64,000 nucleotides of DNA, taken from contig NC_092616.1 of NCBI RefSeq assembly GCF_047663525.1, positions 3,013,501 through 3,077,500 of the forward strand, in the 5' to 3' direction. Below, piece by piece: positions 46,651 through 57,304 of the stretch. Made by a program: the position numbers and the translations under genes. How positions within the stretch are numbered: position 1 is the stretch's first letter; the number at the start of each line of letters is the position of its first letter. Under the pieces are notes generated by a model. It worked only from the letters and a program-made list of their open reading frames with translations. It did not search any database and had not been told where the DNA came from. Source of the DNA: Anas platyrhynchos (lineage: Eukaryota > Chordata > Aves > Anseriformes > Anatidae).

Positions 46651-47720
46651 CCTGCCTGACCAGCGTCATCTCCTTCTATGACCAGTGACCTGCCTGGGGG
46701 ATGAGGGAAAGCCTGTTGACATAGTCTACCTAGACTTCAGCAAAGCTTTTGACACAGTCTCCCATAGCATTCTCCTGGAGAAGCTGGCAGCCCATTGTTT
46801 GGACAGGTACACTCTATGCTGCGTTAAAAGCTGTCTGGACAGCCAGGCCCAGAGAGTAGTGGTGAACAGAATGAAATCCAGCTGGCGAGCAGTCACCAGT
46901 GGTGTTCCCCAGCAGTTGGTGTTGGGGCCCATCCTCTTTACTATCTTTATTGATGATTTGGATGTGGGAATTGAGTGCACCCTCAGTAAGTTTGCAGATG
47001 ACACCAAGTTGGGGGGAAATGTTGAACTGCTGGAGTGTAGGAAGGCCCTGCAGGGGGACCTGGGCAGGTTGGATCAATGGGCAGAAGCCAGTGGGATGAG
47101 GTTCACCATGGCTAATTGCCAGGTCCTGCCCTTTGCTCAAAATAACCCTATGCAATGCTACAGGCTTGGGGCAGAGTGGCTCTGGTGAGGCCGCACCTCG
47201 AGTACTGTGTTCAGTTTTGGGCCCCTCACTTTCAGAAGGATATCGAGGTGCTGGAGCATGTCCAGAGAAGGGCTATAAACCTCGTGAAGGGCCTGGAAAA
47301 CAAATGCTATGAGGAGCAGGTGAGGGAACTTGGGTTGTTTAGTCTGGTGAAGAGGAGGCTCAGGGGAGACCTTGTTGCTCTCTACAGTTACCTGAAAGGA
47401 AGTGGTGGGGAGCTGAGGTTCAGCCTCTTCTCACAGGAAACTAGTGATAGAACTAGAGGAAATGGCCTCAAATTGTACCGGGGGTGGGTACTAGGTTAGA
47501 AATTAGGAGATATTTCTTCTCAGAAAGAGTAGTCAGGCATTGGGACGGGTTTCCCAGGGAAGTGGTGGAGTCACTGTCCCTGGGGGTGTTTAAGGAAAAG
47601 CTGGACATGGTGCTTAAGAGCATGGTTTAGTGGGTGACATTGGCAGTAGGGCAACAGTTGGACCAGCTGATCTTGGAGGCATCTTCCAACATTGACTTAT
47701 GATTCTATGATTCTCTGACG
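46651..47720 (+). mobile_element. CR1 LINE, RT to 3' tail with internal deletion
   Basis: Frame 46685-47188 covers RT motif A ([14 protein letters not shown]), [14 protein letters not shown] and motif [10 protein letters not shown] (47000-47026). A gap after GAEWLW removes the region up to the [14 protein letters not shown] segment. Then come the C-terminus and a tail ATGATTCTATGATTCTCTGA. It inserted in the OR unit 4 flank, splitting a block whose remainder resumes after 47720. Confidence 0.9.
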
Positions 47721-47789
47721 AGGAAGATGAAATGCAGTGCTCAAGAGACAGAGTTCTGGCAATGCGACTAGAGAGGAAGTATTGGACAT

Positions 47790-48175
47790 CATGGTCTACA
47801 GCTCCCTCACGAGGGGGAGTGGAGTGGCAGGCACCCCTCTATTCTCTTTAGTGGCCAGTGATAGGACCAGAGGCAATGGTGTCAAGCTGCGACAGGTGAG
47901 GTTCAGGCTGGATATCAGGAAGAGGTTCGTCACTGAGAGGTACTTACACACTGGAACAGGCTCCCCAGATACAGAGTCATGGCACCAAACCTGTCAGATT
48001 TTAAGAAGCAATTGGACTGTGCATTTAGTCACATGGTCTAAAATTTTGGGCAGACCTGTGTGGTGCCAGGAGCTGGACTCTATGATCCGGCTGAGGGAGC
48101 TGGGATTGTTCAGCCTGGAGAAAAGGAGGCTCAGGGGCGACCTTATCGCTCTCTACAGGTACCTTAAAGGAGGCC
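47790..48175 (+). mobile_element. CR1 LINE mosaic (two 3'-region pieces)
   Basis: 47790-48088 is an old CR1 ORF2 end and UTR. 48089-48175 is a different, younger CR1 piece ([28 protein letters not shown]) that comes from upstream in the element. The order is therefore rearranged, and the second piece ends abruptly in OR-flank sequence. Confidence 0.75.
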
Positions 48176-48462
48176 CAAACTCCCTCCCCAAACTCCCTAG
48201 AAGCAACTGCGTATATGAGAAGTATCTGAATGACCAAAGAGCAAGAGCAAGTGGAGGGGAACTCTGCAGAAGAGTGGAAAATGCACATGTCCACACACTC
48301 TGCTGGAAAGGTGATTTCCAGCATGGGCTATTTCGTAAGGCCAGGTGGAAATACCTCAAAGACTGAGGAGATGAAGTGCAGTGCATAAGAGAAATTCTGG
48401 CAATGAAAGTACAGGGGAAGATATATATACATATACATATATATATATATATACACATATTT
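48176..48462 (-). repeat. OR flank block E copy and (AT)n microsatellite
   Basis: 48176-48380 repeats the sequence of 46480-46650 (GAGAAGTATCT.AATGACCAAAGAGCAAG and CTCTGCTGGAAAGGTGA), so this block occurs twice in the unit around the CR1 at 46651. An AT/ACAT repeat lies at 48421-48462. Confidence 0.6.
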
Positions 48463-49914
48463 GTATTATCTGCCTTTCTTGGTGGGAATATTCACATCTT
48501 TCTGTCTGTACAGTGAAATATATTTGTATAGCTACAGCTGTAACTACAGTTATATGTGCAAGTAAAGGTAAATGTATATACAGAGTTACATGTGTACACA
48601 TAGATAACTGGGAGAGAGACGGGCGAGTGGCTGGGATGCTAGGATTTTACATCACCTGAACTATCAGGAAACCAACCCAGCAGTGCTGGGAGCTGGGGAG
48701 AGAGGAGACATGGAGGAAGGTCCCAGTGGCATGGCTGGGAGCTGGGTTGTGATGCCATTCCTACTGCAGTGACCTGACTGCCTGGTGGCAGGCAGGCAGA
48801 CACGGCGATGTCATCGAGTGCATCACAAACCCCATGGGACACAGGGGGCTGCTCTGGCAGGGAACAGCTCTGTCAAGCCACCATGGCTGGGCTGCTGCTG
48901 CTGAGGTCACCTCCTCACAACACTGTGATGGGCCAGGAGCAGGCAGGCCTCAGGAGGCCATCAAGAGCAGCAGCTGTGGAAGCTGCAGGCAGATGCCTGG
49001 GCCCTGGGGAGGGCTGCCCTGCAGTGATGCCAGCTGGACATAGGGTGGGAGCCTGTGTGACTAGGCATGGGAAAATGCTGGATATGACAGAGCACAGTGT
49101 GAGAAGGGAGAGAGTACAGCCAGGGCTGTGAGGGACAGCAACATCTCACGTGCCCTTGGTGGGCATAGATATGAGCAATGGCCAAACAGCCATTCCAGCC
49201 TTTTCCAGCTTCCCCCCAATTCTCCCAACTCCCTGCTCTTTGCCCACATCCCTGCCCTCATCCCAGCCCAGCCCAGCAGCCCAGGCTGGGGTGACCCCAA
49301 GACAGTGCCCACAGCAGGTTGCTGCAGGGCTCTGGGCACTGCCACCACAGCCACAGCCCCTCTGAAGGCCACAGCAGCTCCTGGGGGCACAGAGGGCTCA
49401 GTGCCACAGAGGGGAACATCCGAGGCAGAAGCATACAGAGGTCAGTGTCCCCTGCTGTGTCCCCTGCTCTCTTCAGCAGCAGATCCTCAGAGGCCTGCAG
49501 CCCCTCCGTGCCATCCCTGGGGTTTCTCAGGCAGCTCCTGCTGTGCCAGGGCCAGGGCAGCCAGGCCCGAGCTGCTGCAGCCAGAAAGGGTTTTCTGGTT
49601 CCATTACTTCCTGATCAATTGAGAGTGGGTCTCAGACAAAGAAGTTGTGGCTTCATTTATTTTGTTTAAATACACAGAGAGTCTGGCTCCTTGTTTATGC
49701 AAAGCCTCAGGGTCACAAAAGATATATTGGTACAAGGGGATGAAGAACAACATTTCTTTGTGGAAAACAATATCACAAGGGAAAATGAAAAACAAAAGAA
49801 ATTAAATCCATCCAGAAGTTAAGACAGCTTGCTCTATCATTACATAGACTCTAATTCATGTGAGGAAGAAGAAAATAAGCAGTTTATAGCTGCGGAGAGG
49901 TCCAGTCAGTTTCC
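48463..49914. other. Intergenic, 3' of the OR at 49915
   Basis: 48460-48650 is A/T-rich and 48650-49600 is GC-rich. About 49300-49400 resembles, inverted, 61260-61340 (GCTGCAGGGCTCTGGGCAC and the surroundings). Open frames up to 164 codons have no motif. No gene called. Confidence 0.35.
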
Positions 49915-50850
49915 TCAGCACATCCTGAAAACCCTCCATGACATCACTTTCCTAATGGCATTCATGAGCTCCTGGTTCCTCATGCTGTAGATGAGGGGGT
50001 TCACTGCCGGAGGAACCACTGAGTACAGGACAGTCATCACCAGGTTCAGGGATGTCAAGGAGAAGGAGGGGGGCTTCAGGTAGGCAAACATGCCTGTGCT
50101 GAGAAACAGGAAGACTATGACCAGGTGAGGGAGGCATGTGGAAAAGGTTTTGTGCTGTCCCTGCTCAGAGGGGATCCTCAGCACAGCCCTGAAAATCTGC
50201 ACATAGGAAAAAAGAATGAAAACAAAACACCCCAGAAAGAGAAAACCACTAAATGTGAGAAGCCCAATTTCCCTGAGGTAGGCATCTGAGAAGGAGAGCT
50301 TGAGGATGGAGGGGATTTCACAGAAGAACTGGTCCACAGCATTGCCTTGGCAGAGGGGCAGTGAAAATGTATTGGCAGTGTGCAGCAGACCATAGAGAAA
50401 GCCACTGCCCCAGGCAGCTGCTGCCATCTGGGCACAAGCGCTGCTACCCAGGAGGTTCCTGTAGTGCAGGGGCTTGCAGATGGCAACGTAGCGGTCATAG
50501 GCCATGATGGTGAGAAGGGAATACTCTGCTGAAAACAAGAAGACAATGAGAAAGACCTGGGCAGCACATCCTGCATAGGAGATGGCCCTGGTGTCCCACA
50601 GAGAATTGGCCATGGCTTTGGGGACAGTGGTAGAGATGCAGCCCAGGTCGAGGAGGGAGAGGTTGAGGAGGAAGAAGTACATGGGGGTGTGGAGGTGGTG
50701 GTCGCAGGCTACGGCGGTGAGGATGAGGCCGTTGCCCAGGAGGGCAGCCAGGTAGATGCTCAGGAAGAGCACGAAATGCAGGAGCTGCAGCTCCCTTGTG
50801 TCTGAGAATGCCAGCAGGAGGAACTCAGTGATGGAGCTGTTGTTAGGCAT
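49915..50850 (-). CDS. Olfactory receptor, OR14-like, intact (311 aa)
   Basis: Single-exon odorant receptor. The ATG at 50850 gives MPNNSSITEF, with two overlapping glycosylation sequons at N3 and N4. Hallmarks: GN 39-40, PMYFFL 56-61, Cys95 and Cys177, MAYDRYVAIC 116-125, KTFSTC at 235-240 (Ala to Thr against paralogues), NPLIYSMRN 285-293, and a C-tail ending FRMC. No stops or shifts. An acceptor candidate is AG at 50875-50874 after TTTTCCTCTGTGGTG, weaker than in other units. The tail and the 3' flank resemble the OR at 25492, in mirror orientation. Confidence 0.95.
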   Translation of the reverse strand: MPNNSSITEFLLLAFSDTRELQLLHFVLFLSIYLAALLGNGLILTAVACDHHLHTPMYFFLLNLSLLDLGCISTTVPKAMANSLWDTRAISYAGCAAQVFLIVFLFSAEYSLLTIMAYDRYVAICKPLHYRNLLGSSACAQMAAAAWGSGFLYGLLHTANTFSLPLCQGNAVDQFFCEIPSILKLSFSDAYLREIGLLTFSGFLFLGCFVFILFSYVQIFRAVLRIPSEQGQHKTFSTCLPHLVIVFLFLSTGMFAYLKPPSFSLTSLNLVMTVLYSVVPPAVNPLIYSMRNQELMNAIRKVMSWRVFRMC

Positions 50851-50873
50851 TTGCTAGTTTTAGGCAGGAGGTC

Positions 50874-52152
50874 CTCACCACAGAGGAAAAAGCAGTAAGG
50901 AAGTACAACAGAATTATCTGATGAGAACTAATTCAATTTTGGAGCATTAATCATATATTTTGCAGGTCCCTTTCTTGAGTTGTGACTCATGCTGCCTGAG
51001 GGTGTCGCTGGGAGTAGGATATTCTACTGCAGGCAATGTTGTAGTCAGTCCACACCTATAATAATACGGAAAGGGAAACGTGATAATCACAAATAAAATT
51101 CACTCCTCATATCAGGTTATTATCCACATTGCCTTTCCAAATTCACCCAACTGCAGAGCAGGGCTCTCTGGATTTCTTTTCTGTATACTGTCATTCCTGC
51201 TGCACTCCAAGTGAAACCTTGTGGCTCCACAGAGACAAATGAACTGTGCCTTTAGTGCAGAGTGTTCCTTCAGAGGGGACAGCCAGTCTGTCCATAAAGG
51301 CTGCTCTCTTCCGCTGGCATTTCTATGAGCTGTGGAATAATTACACTCACATGTTCACCTGAAAAGGAGCAGGGCACTGCTGAATCCATGCTCAAATGCA
51401 CATCTCCAGCCCCTTCAGTCTGTCCCCGTATTCCCCTTCCCCCAAGCACGCCAAGGGCTCACTCCATGTGCATGTGAAACCCCCATCCTCAGCCAGCCTG
51501 GAAACCAGAACAGCAGCAGCACGGCCAGGTGGAGAAGCCAGGAGAAATGGCACCGTGCTGCTGCCAGGGGAGGCAAGGCCAGGGAGGGACAGATGGACAC
51601 TCAGCAGATCGTCCTGTGCTGCAGCTCTGCCTGCAGAGGAGACTGCTCATGCTCGTTGCAAATACCGTGTGTTCTGTTCTGGCATGAAGACACAAAGACA
51701 GGGCACTGGGCATCAGAGGGTTTGCAGCTCCCAAAGATCAGCTGGGATAAAACCTGAGAGGACCACAAAGATGGTGTTGGTGCCATCTGTGGGCTGAGGT
51801 GTGGAAAGGGACTTTATGAAGTTCATTGCTGACACATTGATCTCTCAGTGCAATGCTCTAGGAGTCTCCGTCTCCTGTACAATCCTGACAACCCATTACC
51901 ATAAAACATGCCTCCACTCCACTGCAGGAATCTGAAAGCACAGGTTGCAGAAAAATTCTTACCCTTTGGCCAGACCCTGCCTTTGTCTCCCTCTTGAAAA
52001 ATCCAAACATAAATGCCCCTCTCTACAGCATCTACAGCATCAGGAGAAACAGAAAGAGCCATCCTGAGAGAAGCTATCAGCCATCAGATGTGCCAGCTGT
52101 AGAAGATCCCTCTGGAAACCCCATCTGCATTTCCCTGTTGCCAGAGACTCAC
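50874..52152 (-). other. Predicted intron of the OR at 49915
   Basis: Donor GTGAGTCTCTGGC (GT at 52152-52151) aligns with the GTAAGTCTCTGGC donors of other units. The acceptor is uncertain. Length is near that of the OR at 58570. The GC-rich internal blocks of units 1-3 are not evident here. Confidence 0.45.
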
Positions 52153-52400
52153 GGTGTCAAGAGCCTGCAGATCTGTCCTGCCACACACTGCCCTCTGTTG
52201 TTGCATTCCTTGCTGCCTCCAAGCCCTCTCTCCTTCTCTCCCCGTGCCACCTGTGGTCAGAGCCTGCTCTGTGCAGAGGAGCTGCTCCTGGGCAGAGCTG
52301 TCTCTTTGCCACACTGCCCGCTTGCCAGGAGCTCCCCTTGGGCCCAGGAGCCTGGCCCAGCTCAGCAGCACAGCACCTGACCATGGCATCACTTGCTCTG
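52153..52400 (-). promoter_or_regulatory. Presumed promoter and noncoding exon 1 of the OR at 49915
   Basis: A shortened GC-rich block (52250-52380) with CCCTTGGG at 52335-52342, then an exon-like stretch ending TTGACACC before the donor. The last part is closest to the equivalent sequence of the OR at 58570 (CCCTTGACAAG before its donor). Confidence 0.45.
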
Positions 52401-52584
52401 TGCCATTGGGCTCCCTCGAGGTGTCCCCAAGGCCTCAGGGCTGACAGCTTCTGAAGTCATCGGGGTCTCTCCTGGGGTGTGGTGTTTTAAGCAGACTGAA
52501 GTCAGCAGCGACTGCTCCTCTCTGAACATGGGAAAGACTGATTTTAGAAGTGTGATTTGTGCTATTGATGTGCAGTTGTCAAAT

Positions 52585-52870
52585 ATGATGTTGTGGTTTA
52601 ACCCATCCGGCAGCTCAGCACCACACAGCTGTTAGTTCACTGCCCCTGCAGCTCCACAACTGTTAAGCTCATGGGTTGAGATGAAGACAGTTTAAAAGGA
52701 CAGATAAGGTAGAGTTTAATAATAATAATAATAATAACAACAACAACAACAACAACAACAATAATAATTGTGTACAAAGCAAGTGATACACAATACAATT
52801 GCTCACCACCCAATGACCGATGCCCAGCCTGTCCTCGATCAGCGGTCCCCCCAGCCCTGGCCAGCCTGCA
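52585..52870 (-). mobile_element. ERVL-like LTR with internal (AAT/AAC)n
   Basis: Starts TGTTGTGGTTTAACCCATCC on the plus strand, i.e. the complement of an LTR end GGGTTAAACCACAACA. The microsatellite at 52717-52768 is flanked by the same sequences as in the 31205 copy (GTTGAGATGAAGACAGTTTA before; CAATTGCTCACCACCC after). It is followed by minus-strand retroviral sequence, consistent with a 3' LTR. Confidence 0.7.
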
Positions 52871-53212
52871 TGGCAATCAAGTGTTGCGGTCCTTTGACAT
52901 TTGTTTTAGGGTAAAAACAGCTTTCAGAAGGATTTGGATTATTTCTTTTCCTTTCTCAAATATTTCTTCTGCTCTGTTGCCCCACATGATGATGTCACCA
53001 AGGTATTGCAGGTATTCAGGAGCTTCCCCCATTGCAGGGCAGTCTGGGTCAGTCCATGGAAAATGGTAGGGCCAATCGCTTTGTCAATCACCCCTTCCCT
53101 AGAGGGGGATCCCAGCTGCTTGGCTTCTCTGCCCTCTAATTCCAGGCTATTGGCCCTGTTGTCCCAGCACTGGAGCAGCCAAGTAACAATGTGCTCACCT
53201 AAACGATGACTG
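52870..53212 (-). mobile_element. ERVL-like internal relic (gag piece fused to RT piece)
   Basis: Read on the minus strand, 53212-53070 is the gag-like segment also present at 7355-7500. It joins directly to an RT-palm piece (53060-52870) whose catalytic motif reads YLGDII, with Gly in place of the first catalytic Asp. It then runs into the LTR at 52585-52870. The order gag, pol, LTR fits a minus-strand provirus with a large internal deletion. It cannot replicate. Confidence 0.7.
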
Positions 53213-53424
53213 AATCTTTTTCACAAATCCCATAGCTCGCCCTGGTATAGGGGTCTTGTGGTTAATGATGCTGCTCTGATCTCTTCCTCTTTGCCCTTCT
53301 TCATCCTTGATGGCCCAACTTTGTTGAAGCATTCCTTGTGTTCTTCCTCCTTTCTTGTCTGCATAGGAGTTTCTTTCCTTTCTAAGAAAAAGAAAATAAA
53401 TGCTTTTTACATCCATTGTTTTCA

Positions 53425-54424
53425 GGTCACCAGATGCAGGGAGTGTCTGAGCCTGTTCCTGCCATCGGCGGGAGGCAGAGAAACTGCGTGCATGAGGTGC
53501 GAGCAGGTGGATGACCTGGTCTGCATGGTGGCGGAGCTCAAGGAGGAGGTGGAGTGGTTGAGGGATATCAGGGAGTGTGAGCAAGAGATAGACTTGTGGA
53601 GTAACTCCCTGCAGGGCCTCAAGGAGAGGTACCGAGTTGAGACACCCCAAATGGGGATGGACCCCCTGCCCTGTCGCCGTCGGGCAGAGGGAGGGGATCT
53701 GGGAGTTGAGGAGGAATGGAAACAGGTCCTTGCTTGACATCGCAGGCAATGCCCTCCCCTTCTGGCCCCACCTTCCCAGGTGCCCTTACACAACAGGTTT
53801 GAGGCCCTGGAGATTGAGAGATCAGTAGCTGAGGAAGAGGTAGCAAGTGTTCCCAGGAGGATGTCTAGGGAGAGGAGGTCGACTCCATGCCTCAGGACTG
53901 CCTCCACCAAGAAAGACAGGAGGGTTGTTGTTGTGGGAGACTCTATTCTTAGGGAAACAGAGGGCCCTATTTGTCGGCCTGACCCTACCCGTAGGGAAGT
54001 CTGCTGCCTCCCTGGGGCCAGGGTCAGGGACGTTGCCAGGAAGCTTACCAACCTGGTACGCCCCTCTGATTATTATCCTCTTTTGATAGTCCAGGCAAGT
54101 AGTGACAACATTGAAGAGAAAAGCCTGAAGGCTATCAAAAGAGACTTTAGGGGGCTGGGACAGTTAGTTGGTGGAGCGGGGGTACAGGTGGTGTTTTCAT
54201 CCATCCCTATGGTGACAGGGAGGGGTACAGAGAGGACACAGAAAGCCCACCTGTTAAACACGTGGCTCCGGGGCTGGTGCCAACACAGAAATTTTGTGGT
54301 TTTTTGACAATGGGGTGCTTTACTTGGCACCCAGCCTGATGGCCGCAGACAGGTCCCTATCTTTTAGGGGAAAAAGGATCCTGGGCCAGGAGCTGGCAGA
54401 GCTCATTGAGAGGGCTTTAAACTA
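53425..54424 (+). pseudogene. CR1 LINE ORF1 (broken): coiled-coil and esterase-like regions
   Basis: ORF1 encodes the RNA-binding/esterase-like protein of CR1 (family knowledge). The first open frame (to 53737) holds CRECLSLFLPS, a Cys-type cluster (CMRCEQVDDL) and a heptad-like Glu/Leu-rich stretch (VAELKEEVEWLRDI). After a stop, frame 53780-54307 holds the SGNH-type block I (RRVVVVGDSILRETEG) and later FSSIPMVTGRG. A further break precedes LMAADRSLSF-like sequence ending at 54424. At least two disruptions make it non-functional. Having any ORF1 is uncommon, because most CR1 copies are 5'-truncated. Confidence 0.85.
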
Positions 54425-55885
54425 GGTAAGAAGGGGGATGGAGCTGAAGCAAGGATTGTTGAGGCTGTGCCAGGGGGAACAATGGCAAGGCCGGAGGATA
54501 AGGTCATGGCCCAGCTGAAGTGCATCTACACCAATGCACGCAGCATGGGTAACAAACAGGAGGAGCTGGAAGCCATCGTGCAGCAGGCAGGCTATGACTT
54601 GGTTGCCGTCACGGAGACATGGTGGGACCAGTCTCATGACTGGAGTGCTGCAATGCCTGGCTATAAGCTCTTCAGACGGGACAGGCAGCACAGAAGGGGT
54701 GGTGGTGTGGCTCTCTATATTAGAGAGTCTTTTGATGTTGTAGAACTTGAGGCTAGAAATGACAAGGTCAAGTCCCTTTGGGTTAGGATCGGCAGGGACA
54801 ACAAAGCTAGTGTCCTGATCGGGGTCTGCTATAGACCGCCAAACCAGGATGAGGAGACGGATGAGGAGTTCTACAGGCAACTGACAGAAGTTGCAAAATC
54901 TTCAGCGCTTGTACTCGTGGGGGACTTCAACTTCCCTGACATATCCTGAAAGCACAACACAGCCCAGAGAAAGCAGTCTAGGAGGTTTCTGGAGAGCGTG
55001 GAAGATAGCTTCCTGACACAGCTGGTTAGTGAACCTACCAGGGGTGGCGCCCCGCTAGACCTTCTCTTCACAAACAGAGAAGGACTGGATGTGATTATCG
55101 GGAGCTGTCTTGGGCAGAGTGACCATGAAATGGTGGAGTTCTCTATTCTTGGCGAGGCCAGGAAGGGGACCAGTAAAACAGCTGCATTGGACTTTCGGAG
55201 GGCTGACTTTGAGCTGCTCAGGACACTGGTTGGTAGAGTCCCTTGGGAGGCGGTTCTGAAGGGCAGAGGGGTCCAGGAAGGCTGGGTGCTCTTCAAGAGG
55301 GAAATCTTAATGGCGCAGGAATGGTCTGTCCCCACGTGCCCAAAGACGAGCTGGCGGGGAAGAAGACTGGCCTGGCTCAACAGAGAGTTGTGGCTTGATC
55401 TTAGGAGAAAAAAGAGGGTTTATATTTTTGGAAAAGTGGGCAGACCACTAGGGAGGATTATAAGGATGTTGCGAGGCTGTGCAGGGACAAAATTAGGAAG
55501 GCCAAAGCTCATCTGGAGCTCAATATGGCTGCTGCCATTAAAGATAACAAAAAATGTTTTTATAAATACATCAACACAAAAAGGAGGACTAAGGAGAATC
55601 TCCATCCTTTACTGGATGCGGGGGGAAACTTAGTTACAAGAGATGAGGAAAAGGTGGACATGCTTAATGCCTTCTTTGCCTCAGTCTTTAGCGGCAATAC
55701 CGGTTGTTCTCTGGATACCCAGTACCCTGAGCTGGTGGAAGGAGATGGGGAGCAGGATGTGGCCCTCACTATCCGCGAAGAACTGTTTGGCGACCTGCTA
55801 CGGCACTTGGATGTGCACAAGTCGATGGGGCCGGATGGGATCCACACGAAGGTACTGAGAGAACTGGCAGAGCACCACAGTCTCA
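54425..55885 (+). pseudogene. CR1 LINE ORF2 5' part (broken): endonuclease and pre-RT; RT missing
   Basis: Frame 54467-54949 is the apurinic-type endonuclease: YTNARSMGNKQEELE, VAVTETWWD (catalytic Glu), GGGVALYIRE and LVLVGDFNFPDIS, then TGA where Trp is expected. Frame 54998-55500 continues with DLLFTNREGL and GQSDHEMVEF (the SDH motif). Frame 55525-55885 is the pre-RT linker, ending HKSMGPDGIHTKVLREL. The RT and 3' tail are absent after about 55885. It is the 5' half of a CR1, so the 3' half was lost after insertion. Confidence 0.9.
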
Positions 55886-55989
55886 TTGCTGATATTCTGG
55901 AATTGCCTGATCCTGTGCTTTTAGGAGGCAGCGCTTAAGACTGACCAGCACTGATGGACGCCAATGCCTTCAAAAGCAGTTTCCCAGGG

Positions 55990-56335
55990 GACCTTGCTGA
56001 CTAGTTCCCGAGCAGCCTGAAGTCTGCTCTCCCCATATCCAGGACTGAAGTTTTGGTGGCAGTTTTCCTCCTGTCACCAAATATTATAAACTCAACCACT
56101 TCATGGTCACTAGGACCAAGATGGCTGCCAATTGCCATGTCCCCCACAAGACCCTTTCTGTTCTCCAGCAACAGATCTAGGGGGTTACCTTTCCTAGTTG
56201 GCTCCCTTAGCACCTGAACCAAAAAGTTATCTTCAAGGTGCTTTAGAAACCTCCTGGACCTGCTTGTGTTGGCCATGTGGTAGTCACAGTTGACAACTGG
56301 CAAGTTGAATTCCCCATAAGGACAAGGGCAACTGA
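55990..56335 (-). mobile_element. CR1-type LINE, endonuclease C-terminal fragment, inverted
   Basis: Minus frame 56001-56303 reads RRFLKHLEDNFLVQVLREPT, PLDLLLENRKGL and LGPSDHEVVEF, the same endonuclease region as 54998-55150 of the neighbouring plus-strand element but from another subfamily. Confidence 0.75.
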
Positions 56336-57049
56336 TCTTGAGGTATTTCTTAGCTCTTCAAAGAATAATTCATTGGTGTCATCATCCTGGCTGGGTGGTC
56401 TGAGTTATCAGACTCAGCTCAGATCCGGAGTGACACCACAGGCACAAGGGTCTGCAGCCAGCAGGGAAAGAGGTGCAGGTCTGGGAGTCCTTAGGACAGC
56501 CAGGTGTGGAGAGGAGCAAGGGCTGTGGCAAGGCTGAAAGTCCAAGCAGGTCCAGGGTCTTCATGTCCATGGCTATGGCTGTTGTCTCTGCCACTGAGGC
56601 CTATGAGGAGACAGCTAATCATTAAAGCACCAGGGGCCTCATTACCTACTCAGCCCCTCCCACGAACCAGGCAGGGGTCGTGCCATTCTCCTGCACTTGG
56701 CCATGCACGTCCCCATCCCCTAATGCCTCAGGAAGAGCCCAGAGAAATGTGAAAAGGGAAAGGATCACCCTTCCTAGGAGCCAAGGGTCAAGGCTTGTCC
56801 TTTGTGCTTGGTGAAACACATCCATTTTTCCTATGCATCAGTGTCACCTTCACATTGCCTTTGTCTCCTTGTCCTCACTGCCTCCAAAGTTCTGCTCTAA
56901 TGAGCTCCAAGGGAGACTGTGTCAGTGTTGGCCCGCGGGGGCACTCCACGAAACTTGCATTTGACTTGGACTTCTTGAGAGATTTCTTCAGTTTTCTCTC
57001 AATGCCTGAGGTTTGTGGGCTCATCACCAAAGCCCCTAGAGGGGTGATT
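56336..57049 (+). repeat. OR 3'-flank-type sequence abutting OR unit 5
   Basis: 56700-57030 is a diverged direct match to 45440-45830 (AGGAAGAGCCC, CTCTAATGAGCTCCAAGGGAG, GGTTTGTGGGCTCATCACCA). The flank of one unit thus runs straight into the promoter-like block of the next. 56340-56700 shows nothing recognised. Confidence 0.5.
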
Positions 57050-57304
57050 CCAATGAATTGGGCTGGGCCTCTGCTGCTGACCTGGGCTGGGCTCCTGGGA
57101 CAGAGAGAGCTCCTGGCAAGAGGGTCCTGGTGCAGAGAGACAGCTCTGCCCAGGAGCAGCTCCTCTGCACAGTACAGCAGGGCTGGGGACTCTAATTACA
57201 GGTGGCACACGGGGAAGAGAGAAGGGGAGAGGGGTTGGAGGCAGTTGAGAGTGGCAGGATGCTGAGAGCTGACTGGAGGAGAAATCTGCACAGCCCTTGA
57301 CAAG
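57050..57304 (+). promoter_or_regulatory. Presumed promoter and noncoding exon 1 of the OR at 58570
   Basis: A diverged GC-rich block (57060-57190), then an exon-like stretch ending CCCTTGACAAG with donor GTAAGTCTCTGGC (GT 57305-57306). The CCCTTGGG word of the other units is lost. A TAATTA homeodomain-type word is present at about 57194. Confidence 0.45.

Noticed and set aside
51951-51963. GTAAGA on the minus strand as the donor for the OR at 49915
   Set aside because: The GTGAGTCTCTGGC site at 52152 aligns better with the donors of the other units, including the sequence on both sides.
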